In this document: positions 8,107-14,169 of the stretch, in pieces
Position numbering within the stretch: the stretch's first letter is position 1
Layout of the letters: each line of letters begins with the position of its first letter
IMG/VR virus record: IMGVR_UViG_3300042881_002923
Span: 1 to 22,609 of that record
Length of the DNA stretch: 22,609 nt
Reading direction: 5' to 3' (one strand)
Source: a virus
Made by a program: the position numbers and the translations under genes
The notes under the pieces: model-generated
Seen by the model: the letters and a program-made list of their open reading frames with translations, nothing else
Database searches by the model: none
What the model was told of the DNA's origin: nothing

Positions 8107-9458
8107 TTTGCTCCAGTAATTTTACTATAAACCTTCATTGCTTCAATTTGCCCTTGAGTTGTAGAAAGTTTTCTATTATCAATAGTTGAGTCTGTAGCAA
8201 CTTCAATGATTGTAATTTGACGACGTAAACTAATAATGTGTCTTGTTCCTGTAATGATATATCTTCCTGTCAAACTTCTGTCAAAACCTGGATCTTCATT
8301 TCTCGTACTTGCGCCAAAACCTGGTGTGACAATATTTACAATGTATCCAGAAGAAAGCTGAAAATTACCAGGCATAACAATTCGTATTCTTTTTTCCATT
8401 AATCTGGATAGTATTGCTCTTCTTTGTTGTAAAAATAACTCCTGAGTTTCGTTTTCAGAAATGATCGTAGGATTTTTCTTTTTTACATACTTACTGTCTC
8501 TTTGATTTTTACTGTTGACACTCAATACTTGATTTGCATTAAAATTTGTTTTATTTGATGTGCCATTTTTGTTGATAATTGTAGAGCCTATTTGATTATC
8601 ATTTGCGTGTTTCATTGAATTAAATGTTTGATCACCGCTGATAGGCAATTCTCCCATTGTTCTTGTGATTGGATCAAAACCAATAAAGACACCCGAATCA
8701 ACGCCATTCTCAAGTCTTGTTAATGTGTCTGTTTGAGACAACACTTCAAATGCCCTTGCTCTACTCAGTTCGGAAAAAGACGAATCTGGTTCAAGATTTT
8801 TTGGTGCAAAAGTAATGTCTAAGATTGGATCTTGTGTAAGTAATCTAGACAGTGAACAAAAATTATACCCCGATACATTTGAAAAGAAAACAAAGTCTGG
8901 AACATTTTGTGTATTCAATGCTCTCTTTGCACACCACTCTAACGTAGAAAGAGCCGGTATGTTTGGAGGTATAATTCGTCTTATGCCTGATGATTCTTCT
9001 ATTCTACCTATTTGTTTTAAGTCTAAACCTAAACCGATTCTTTTATCTGTTAGAATATCTTGAGCAAATTTAGAATATTTACCTTTAAAACCTTTTGCAA
9101 TCTTATTTTGTTTGGAAACAATTAACTCATTAGCCACAAAATGTATAATATATGATTCACTAGAATTATTCAGATTTTTTCTATTTGTAATTGAGTAAAT
9201 CGTAAAAGTTTTTTTAAATGTTGCTATGTCACTATTGGGACTTTTTGTTATATAAAACTGAATCGTATCATTTTCTGGGCGTAACCTCTCAATTAACTTT
9301 GCAGTATCAGTAATTACAACTTCACCAGAAGAAACAGGTAAAAGTAAATTATCATAAAAGTGTATCTCTTCAATCAGATTGGCTATGGCTATTGGTCCAC
9401 CCTTAGATTGAATGGCTGCTTCTTTTATAAAAAATTGTGTAGATTCTGATAAATTCAT
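8103..9458 (-). CDS. gp27-like baseplate hub protein
   Basis: A 451-residue protein located between gp53 and the gp5-like spike and overlapping both neighbours by four bases. It begins with beta-rich sequence (ANLIEEIHFYDNLLLPVSSG, then EVVITDTAKLIERLRPEND) resembling the first tube-like domain of hub proteins of the gp27/gpD group. A central helical segment follows (residues about 155-185, ALSTLEWCAKRALN, with PDFVFFSNVSGYNF after it), as in hub proteins with a DUF-type middle domain. The C-terminus has an IRIVMPGNFQLSSGYIVNIV beta strand and a SLTGRYIITGTRHII segment, typical of gpD-like hubs. In T4, trimeric gp27 joins the six-fold tube to the three-fold gp5 spike. Assignment rests on architecture and position; sequence divergence is large. 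Confidence 0.75.
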   Translation of the reverse strand: MNLSESTQFFIKEAAIQSKGGPIAIANLIEEIHFYDNLLLPVSSGEVVITDTAKLIERLRPENDTIQFYITKSPNSDIATFKKTFTIYSITNRKNLNNSSESYIIHFVANELIVSKQNKIAKGFKGKYSKFAQDILTDKRIGLGLDLKQIGRIEESSGIRRIIPPNIPALSTLEWCAKRALNTQNVPDFVFFSNVSGYNFCSLSRLLTQDPILDITFAPKNLEPDSSFSELSRARAFEVLSQTDTLTRLENGVDSGVFIGFDPITRTMGELPISGDQTFNSMKHANDNQIGSTIINKNGTSNKTNFNANQVLSVNSKNQRDSKYVKKKNPTIISENETQELFLQQRRAILSRLMEKRIRIVMPGNFQLSSGYIVNIVTPGFGASTRNEDPGFDRSLTGRYIITGTRHIISLRRQITIIEVATDSTIDNRKLSTTQGQIEAMKVYSKITGAK

Positions 9459-10120
9459 TGTGGGTTTATAATAACTCTAAATTCTTCCATAACAATCGGA
9501 ACAAATTCCGATTTTAAAAGTCTAATTGATCTTTTCGTTTCATTCTCTTGTGTTTCATATTCATAATAAGTCAATTTCTCTTTTGAAATTGCTTCATTAA
9601 CTTTTTTACCATTGCTTAAAGTATACTCTGTCGTTGATGCCACTACATTAGCATAAGTGTTTGCTGTAACTCTGACTTTTTCAATTATAGTTTTGTCATC
9701 TACAGTTAAAGCAGAAAGAGCCCGTGTTGTCAATTTATAATATGAGTGTACATTATTTTGGCTTTGTGACCATGTTAAACCCGATTGAACTGTGGCGTTT
9801 GCTGCACCATTTGCTGCATATTTTTCACTAACGTACTTAATAAAATTAGGATATGTCAAAGGCCAGTCATATTGTGGATCAATGATGTCATTAAACAGAA
9901 GAACGATCCAATGTTTTTCTGGATCACCATAATACTTTGTTGCTATTGACTCTGGTGTGTCACCGTCTTTTATATCATAACGATAAAATGCCGATGAATT
10001 TTCTTTAAGAGAAGATTCAAAACCAAATCGTGCAATAATATTGGTAACAGTATCTAAGTTGTTACCGTTATCATCAGACGTATAAAGGGTTAGTGGAAAA
10101 TAATTGAAGTAATTTGCCAT
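9455..10120 (-). CDS. gp53: Baseplate wedge protein gp53
   Basis: A 221-residue protein, near the 196 residues of T4 gp53, which joins adjacent wedges around the hub. It starts with the recognisable MANYFNYFPLTLYTSDD segment. Residues about 47-90 form a LysM-like unit: YRYDIKDGDTPESIATKYYG, DPEKHWIVLLFNDIIDPQ, then a YDWPLTYPNF stretch, strongly conserved in gp53 of T4-like marine phages. The second half contains a longer beta region and ends SEFVPIVMEEFRVIINPQ. It overlaps the gp27-like gene by four bases and starts three bases after the gp48 stop. An A-rich leader (GAAATAAAAA) replaces a clear Shine-Dalgarno. Confidence 0.93.
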   Translation of the reverse strand: MANYFNYFPLTLYTSDDNGNNLDTVTNIIARFGFESSLKENSSAFYRYDIKDGDTPESIATKYYGDPEKHWIVLLFNDIIDPQYDWPLTYPNFIKYVSEKYAANGAANATVQSGLTWSQSQNNVHSYYKLTTRALSALTVDDKTIIEKVRVTANTYANVVASTTEYTLSNGKKVNEAISKEKLTYYEYETQENETKRSIRLLKSEFVPIVMEEFRVIINPQ

Positions 10121-10123
10121 TTT

Positions 10124-11446
10124 TTATTTCGTATATTTTGGATTAGCAAAAATACCTTGTTTCTTTTGTTCAACGGTAGCATTGTAAGATGACACCATAC
10201 CAAAATCTTCTTTTGTGATAAATGTTGTCTCTTGAAATTGCAATGTCATTTGAATTGCAACTGGCATACCAGTTCTACCTAAAGCAGCAGAGTTTTCTCC
10301 TACTGTTTCATATGTGGAAAATCCTCTAGGCGCATAGTTGATTTGAACATTTCTTAAAACGCATGTAGCAATTGGAGGTATGTTAGGATTCTGTCTACCC
10401 GCATAGAAAAATTTAATGTCAAATTCCGACGGAGGTATCAGCAAACCAGTTTGTTGTGATATACCACCCATTAATTCTGGTGCTTGATGAAAACGAAAAC
10501 GTTCAATAATTTTTTGCACTTCAAATGCTTCTCGTTCACTTCTTGGATAAAACATAAACTCAAACTGAAATGAACGAAAATCTGGTGCAGTATAAATCAA
10601 CTCAATCATTGGATTGGTTATACCACCTGTTGCAAAGTATGCACCTAAACGAGAAACTTTATCACCTATACCCGCTTTTTGTGCTAGACTTTGTGCTGCC
10701 ATTGAACCTAATCCAGATTTTGCCGCAGCATTTAACACACCTCTTGTGTCACCCGCTTTTATCGCAGCAACTAAATTTGGTGCAGCAATCATTGCTTGAC
10801 CCAAAAGTTCTTCACCAGGACGAACATCATTATAACTTGCCGTTGAATCAAAGTTCAAAGTGTCTGGCATATACATAGCAATCGCTTCACTTGTCAATCG
10901 CGTTCTTACTAAAAAAGCACTGCCAGCAGCAGTTGATGCGTTTTTATCTGTGATTGATTTTATTGATTGTTCTACTGTACCTTTTTCATCTTTTAATTGT
11001 TCTTGTGGTTGAGGACCCTTTACAAATCCATCAATTTTACCTGATATTTTTCCAACAGTGCCACCGGCTCCAAATTTTTTAGTTAAAGATGATGTGCCTT
11101 TTGAAACTAGATTGGTCAACTTTGAATTAATTGTATCTGCAAAAGTCTCTTTACCCGCAACAACTCCACCACCCGTAAATTCTTGTTTTTTACTCAGAGC
11201 ATTAAAGACTCCTTGCTCTTGTTCTTTTGAGAAGGTTTGCGCGCCTCTAAGTGATGCGCCATATGCTGTATTTTTTTGCTCACGAACAAAGAACACCATG
11301 TAGTGTCCTTTATCAGCACTTCCAACATCAAGAGGATATTTTAGAGTAGTTTTTTCAAACGGCGATCCTTCTAGTGCAGCAAGCGGACCAAAATTCCTAG
11401 ATTCTATTTGATTGAATTTGATGTCTGTAAGACCGAAGAAAGCCAT
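10124..11446 (-). CDS. gp48: Baseplate tail tube cap gp48
   Basis: A 440-residue protein (T4 gp48: 364). Gp48 completes the hub and, with gp54, forms the platform on which the tail tube polymerises. The YPLDVGSADKGHYMVFFVRE motif near residue 37 and the C-terminal tube-like fold (FRSFQFEFMFYPRSEREAFE, then ERFRFHQAPE, then a PSEFDIKFFY strand) are the signature of gp48 in T4-like marine phages. Residues about 85-260 are an Ala/Gly/Lys-rich, largely helical insert that accounts for the extra length. It is first in the minus-strand baseplate block, with AAGGAAT four bases before the ATG and a late promoter 28 bases before it. Confidence 0.9.
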   Translation of the reverse strand: MAFFGLTDIKFNQIESRNFGPLAALEGSPFEKTTLKYPLDVGSADKGHYMVFFVREQKNTAYGASLRGAQTFSKEQEQGVFNALSKKQEFTGGGVVAGKETFADTINSKLTNLVSKGTSSLTKKFGAGGTVGKISGKIDGFVKGPQPQEQLKDEKGTVEQSIKSITDKNASTAAGSAFLVRTRLTSEAIAMYMPDTLNFDSTASYNDVRPGEELLGQAMIAAPNLVAAIKAGDTRGVLNAAAKSGLGSMAAQSLAQKAGIGDKVSRLGAYFATGGITNPMIELIYTAPDFRSFQFEFMFYPRSEREAFEVQKIIERFRFHQAPELMGGISQQTGLLIPPSEFDIKFFYAGRQNPNIPPIATCVLRNVQINYAPRGFSTYETVGENSAALGRTGMPVAIQMTLQFQETTFITKEDFGMVSSYNATVEQKKQGIFANPKYTK

Positions 11447-11450
11447 GAAG

Positions 11451-11457
11451 ATTCCTT
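11451..11457 (-). promoter_or_regulatory. gp48: Shine-Dalgarno of gp48
   Basis: AAGGAAT on the minus strand, four bases from the gp48 ATG, in the short leader after the late promoter. It is one of the clearer ribosome binding sites in this block; most later genes use stop-start overlaps instead. Confidence 0.6.
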
Positions 11458-11470
11458 GTTAGTTGACTAG

Positions 11471-11482
11471 ATAGTATTTATG
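11471..11482 (-). promoter_or_regulatory. T4-type late promoter driving the baseplate block
   Basis: On the minus strand CATAAATACTAT differs from the extended T4 late promoter (TATAAATACTAT) only in the first base. It lies 28 bases upstream of the gp48 ATG with a Shine-Dalgarno between, the normal arrangement. T4 late promoters are read by host RNA polymerase with gp55 and gp33, and a gp33 gene is in this window. Its first three bases are the complement of the gp4 start codon on the other strand, so promoter and divergent gene start are physically interlocked. Confidence 0.75.
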
Positions 11483-11914
11483 TCAAACAAAGGTAGATTT
11501 AGACCGAAAAACCCACAAAAATATAAGGGTGATGCAAATAACATCATCTATAGGTCTACGTGGGAGATAAAGGTAATGAATTATTTAGATGAGAATCCGA
11601 ACGTCATTTGGTGGGGTTCGGAAGAACTTCCCATACCTTATTTCAATCCTATAGACAAAAGAAAACATCGGTACTTTCCAGACTTCATCGCAAAGATGCG
11701 TAAATCTGATGGTACGGTTATGACTTATGTGATTGAAGTTAAACCAGAAAAACAAACACAACCACCAACACAGAAACGAAAGACTAAAACATATCTACAG
11801 GAAGCGGTAACTTATGAAATCAACAAAGCCAAGTGGTATGCCGCTGAAGAATTCTGCAAAGATCATGGCTGGCAGTTTCAGATTTTAACTGAAAAGCACT
11901 TAGGTATAAGATAA
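11480..11914 (+). CDS. gp4: Head completion protein gp4 (nuclease-fold)
   Basis: A 144-residue protein (T4 gp4: about 150). Gp4 (alleles 50/65) acts after DNA packaging to complete the head so that tails can join, and belongs to a TnsA-like endonuclease-fold family. Visible features are MSNKGRFRPKNPQKYKGDAN, the IIYRSTWEIKVMNYLDENPN helix, the HRYFPDFIAKMR segment with a P-D metal-ligand position, and VIEVKPEKQTQPP providing the E-V-K core of a restriction-like active site. The C-terminus AKWYAAEEFCKDHGWQFQIL is also typical. No Shine-Dalgarno precedes the ATG, and an in-frame TAG nine bases before it excludes a longer form. It is the first gene of the plus-strand block. Confidence 0.92.
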   Translation: MSNKGRFRPKNPQKYKGDANNIIYRSTWEIKVMNYLDENPNVIWWGSEELPIPYFNPIDKRKHRYFPDFIAKMRKSDGTVMTYVIEVKPEKQTQPPTQKRKTKTYLQEAVTYEINKAKWYAAEEFCKDHGWQFQILTEKHLGIR

Positions 11915-11917
11915 ATA
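11910..11917 (+). promoter_or_regulatory. Possible late promoter (GATAAATA) before the 193-residue protein gene
   Basis: GATAAATA, one mismatch from TATAAATA, then TAAG and the ATG at 11922. It spans the gp4 stop codon. The geometry is the same as for the motif before gp25 (4-base gap, xAAG then ATG). It would yield a virtually leaderless transcript, or it may be a translation signal. Confidence 0.38.
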
Positions 11918-11921
11918 TAAG

Positions 11922-12503
11922 ATGACGAAACGACTCATTGATAGAATCCGCGAATCTCTTGCAAAAAAAGGATATGCTCCACGTTCACGTGAAGCACGTG
12001 CGTGGCTTAGATCCAAAGTTCCATCACTCAGACCAACAAAAGGTGATCTGATGCGTGATCGTGAACGACTAAGAAACCAGTCTATCATTGGTCGTATGTA
12101 CTTTTATTATTACGATCCAAAGACGAAAGATTCGTTGCCATATTACGACAGGTTCCCATTGGTAATTCCAATAGAACGATACTCAGACGGGTTTTTAGGG
12201 TTGAATCTACATTACATTCACCCAAAGCGACGAATCATTCTTCTAGACAAATTGAGTGTTATTTTGAACAATCGTGATTATGATGAAACAACAAGGTTTA
12301 GAATTAGTTATGATTTTTTGAAAAGAGCATCAAAAATCTACGAAGCAACACCATGCATCAAACGATATTTGTCTGGTCATGTGCAGTCTAGATTTTTAGA
12401 AATTACAGCAGACGAATGGGACATTGCTGCTCTGTTACCAGTAGAATCGTTTGCAAAAGCAACGGCTAGCAAAGTCTGGTCAGAATCAGAGGATAAATTT
12501 TAA
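11922..12503 (+). CDS. Conserved phage protein of unknown function between gp4 and gp54
   Basis: A 193-residue basic protein. The N-terminal 60 residues are strongly Arg/Lys-rich (LIDRIRESLAKKGYAPRSRE, then AWLRSK and RDRERLRNQ), suggesting contact with DNA or an acidic partner. The core reads MYFYYYDPKTKDSLPYYDRF, PLVIPIERYSDGFLGLNLHY and HPKRRIILLDKLSVIL, a pattern I recall from unannotated proteins of T4-like marine phages. No catalytic motif, cysteine pair or membrane segment is obvious. It follows gp4 by seven bases and overlaps the gp54-like gene by one base (TAATG). In T4 the gp4 neighbourhood holds gp2 (DNA end protector) and gp53. A head- or neck-joining role is possible but I cannot assign it. 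Confidence 0.75.
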   Translation: MTKRLIDRIRESLAKKGYAPRSREARAWLRSKVPSLRPTKGDLMRDRERLRNQSIIGRMYFYYYDPKTKDSLPYYDRFPLVIPIERYSDGFLGLNLHYIHPKRRIILLDKLSVILNNRDYDETTRFRISYDFLKRASKIYEATPCIKRYLSGHVQSRFLEITADEWDIAALLPVESFAKATASKVWSESEDKF

Positions 12504-13234
12504 TGACATTTTCACCTAATTCATTTCTATCAAACATCAATGCTAAAGGTGGTTTGGCAAAGCCATCAAGGTATCAAGTAATATTACCTATACCCCCATA
12601 CATAGCACAGTTTGTAAAAAACTCTTTGATAGAAAAAATTTTGAATCTACCAAATTCAATTGTATCAGATGTTAGTCAAGCAATTAATGATGCATTGGGT
12701 TCTGGTGGAGGTGCAAGCAGAAGTGCAAATCCGACAATGACAAGGTACTTAGCCCTACAATGTGAATCAGCAGAACTGCCTGGTAAAAATCTAGTCACAG
12801 ACGATGTAAAGATTTATGGTCCTACATTTAAAGTACCATATCAAACACAATATGCAGAAACAACACTGACTTTTATTTGTACAAACGATTTCTATGAGCG
12901 CAAGTTATTTGAACGCTGGATGGAAGCAATCATGCCCACAGATACAAACAACTTGCGTTTTCCTAAAGGTGAAAACTCAAAGTACATGACTGAGATTACA
13001 GTCAAACAGTATAACGATGATGTTACACAAATTTTTGGTGTAAAACTGATTGATGCATTTCCAATTAGCATTGCAGCACAGCAATTAAGTTGGGGCGACG
13101 ATAACTTTCATCGTCTTGCTATTCAGTTTGCATATCAAAGATACGAAGCACTTACTGAAAGTTCGGTTGATCTTGGCGAAACAATCACAAGTCTTGCACT
13201 TGGTGCCGGCGGCGCAGCATTCAGAGCATTTTAA
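12503..13234 (+). CDS. gp54: Baseplate tail tube initiator gp54 (gp19-like fold)
   Basis: A 243-residue protein (T4 gp54: 320). Gp54 sits on gp48 and presents the first ring on which gp19 tube subunits stack. The fold is tail-tube-like: an N-terminal KPSRYQVILPIP strand, LALQCESAELPGKNL, an IYGPTFKVPYQTQYAETTLT segment, FICTNDFYERKLFERWMEAI followed by MPTDTNNLRFPK, and LAIQFAYQRYEAL. These are conserved in tube and tube-initiator proteins of T4-like marine phages. An Ala/Gly/Ser-rich loop (residues about 60-78) may be flexible. It could be a gp19 paralogue instead; the position just before gp26 and the absence of an adjacent sheath gene favour the initiator. Confidence 0.8.
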   Translation: MTFSPNSFLSNINAKGGLAKPSRYQVILPIPPYIAQFVKNSLIEKILNLPNSIVSDVSQAINDALGSGGGASRSANPTMTRYLALQCESAELPGKNLVTDDVKIYGPTFKVPYQTQYAETTLTFICTNDFYERKLFERWMEAIMPTDTNNLRFPKGENSKYMTEITVKQYNDDVTQIFGVKLIDAFPISIAAQQLSWGDDNFHRLAIQFAYQRYEALTESSVDLGETITSLALGAGGAAFRAF

Positions 13235-13252
13235 TTTTTTAATGAGGATATT

Positions 13253-13975
13253 ATGTTACCTAAAATAGACGTTCCAATTTATGAAACTCATCTAATTTCA
13301 AATGGAGAACTCATTCGGTTCAGACCATTTTTAGTCAAAGAGCAGAAATTATTTTTGATGGCAAGTGAATCTGAAGATCAAAAAGAAACCATTAACACAA
13401 TCAAACAAGTGTTAAGAAACTGTATTCTTGATGAGATTGATGTAGACAAGATGGCTACATTTGATATTGAGTATGTGTTTCTTCAATTAAGAGCAAGATC
13501 GGTTAGTGAAATTGTCAATCTAAAATTTACCTGTAATAATAACATTGACGAAGAAAAGAAGTGTGGTAATACTGTACAAATTGATGTAAACATGTTAGAC
13601 ATCAAGCCAGAATTAAACAAAGATCACAAAAACAAAATTGAAATTACCGATAAAATTGGTATTGTGATGAAGTATCCTACATTCGGTTCAGTTAATTTAG
13701 CTGATCTAAATGCTGAAGACATGGATCAAATTTTAGATGTTATCGTATCATGTATTGATTACATTTACGATGATGAACAAGTTTATCATGCAAAAGATAC
13801 ATCAAAGAAAGAACTATTGGAGTTTGTTGAAAACTTAAAACAGACTGATCTGGAAAAGATGTCTGAATTTTTCAATACACTACCAAAAATAAAGAAAGAC
13901 GTAGATTTCAAATGTAACAAGTGTGGCTATAACGAAACATTACACTTAGAAGGAATTCAAAGTTTTTTCGGATAG
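13253..13975 (+). CDS. gp26: Baseplate hub assembly protein gp26 (0-frame product)
   Basis: A 240-residue protein (T4 gp26: 208) of the T4 baseplate/gp26 family. It begins LPKIDVPIYETHLISNGELI, followed by RFRPFLVKEQKLFLMA, the family's conserved opening. GAGGAT lies 5 bases before the ATG. C94, C104 and the C221-x2-C224 pair near the end (CNKCGYNETL) could form a zinc ribbon. The protein stops as ...GIQSFFG at TAG 13973-13975. Two codons before that stop lies T_TTT_TTC in register, and the -1 frame is open for 66 further codons. I infer that this gene makes both a 240-residue protein and a frameshifted 305-residue protein, like tail assembly chaperones placed before tape measure genes in other phages. 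Confidence 0.88.
   Translation: MLPKIDVPIYETHLISNGELIRFRPFLVKEQKLFLMASESEDQKETINTIKQVLRNCILDEIDVDKMATFDIEYVFLQLRARSVSEIVNLKFTCNNNIDEEKKCGNTVQIDVNMLDIKPELNKDHKNKIEITDKIGIVMKYPTFGSVNLADLNAEDMDQILDVIVSCIDYIYDDEQVYHAKDTSKKELLEFVENLKQTDLEKMSEFFNTLPKIKKDVDFKCNKCGYNETLHLEGIQSFFG
13948..13969 (+). promoter_or_regulatory. Programmed -1 frameshift site: SD-like element plus T_TTT_TTC heptamer
   Basis: The gp26 reading frame is AGT-TTT-TTC-GGA-TAG, so 13963-13969 is T_TTT_TTC, a canonical X_XXY_YYZ slippery heptamer in the correct phase. A Shine-Dalgarno-like AGAAGGA (13948-13954) lies eight bases before it, the kind of upstream stimulator known from bacterial dnaX -1 frameshifting. After slippage the reading continues CGG-ATA-GCA and stays open to TAA 14167-14169. 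No strong downstream hairpin is obvious by eye. Confidence 0.75.
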
Positions 13976-14169
13976 CATTTAGTCATGAAACATTAGGTAA
14001 TTATTTTCAAACTAATTTTGCGTTGATGCAGCATCACAAGTATAGTTTGACTGAATTGGATAATTTGTTACCTTGGGAAAAACAAGTATACATTGATTTG
14101 CTATTGAAGTTTTTAGATGAAGAGACTGAACGAATAAAAGAAGAAAAACGGAGAGCAGGTAAAGGCTAA
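13969..14169 (+). CDS. -1 frame extension of gp26: tail assembly chaperone-like (gp51 position)
   Basis: This 66-codon segment plus stop, read from CGG at 13969, follows directly in the -1 frame of gp26. It fills the otherwise unexplained 193 bases between the gp26 stop and the next ATG. It encodes RIAFSHETLGNYFQTNFALM, a YSLTELDNLLPWEKQVYIDL helix, and a charged tail LDEETERIKEEKRRAGKG, compact and helical like the second halves of tail assembly chaperones. No usable start exists: the first in-frame ATG (14026) has no Shine-Dalgarno and would discard a conserved-looking N-terminal part. The stop overlaps the next ATG by one base (TAATG). Position between gp26 and the tape-measure-like gene parallels T4 gp51, a hub assembly factor, but orthology is not shown. 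Confidence 0.75.
   Translation, partial: RIAFSHETLGNYFQTNFALMQHHKYSLTELDNLLPWEKQVYIDLLLKFLDEETERIKEEKRRAGKG

Noticed and set aside
11464-11482. Sigma70 promoter for gp4 using TTGACT at 11464
   Set aside because: No -10-like hexamer lies about 17 bases downstream; that position falls within gp4 and is not TATAAT-like.
14026-14169. ATG-initiated 47-codon ORF as an independent gp51-like gene
   Set aside because: No Shine-Dalgarno precedes the ATG, and the same frame is open and protein-like for 19 codons upstream, back to the slippery site; frameshift entry explains the whole stretch better.
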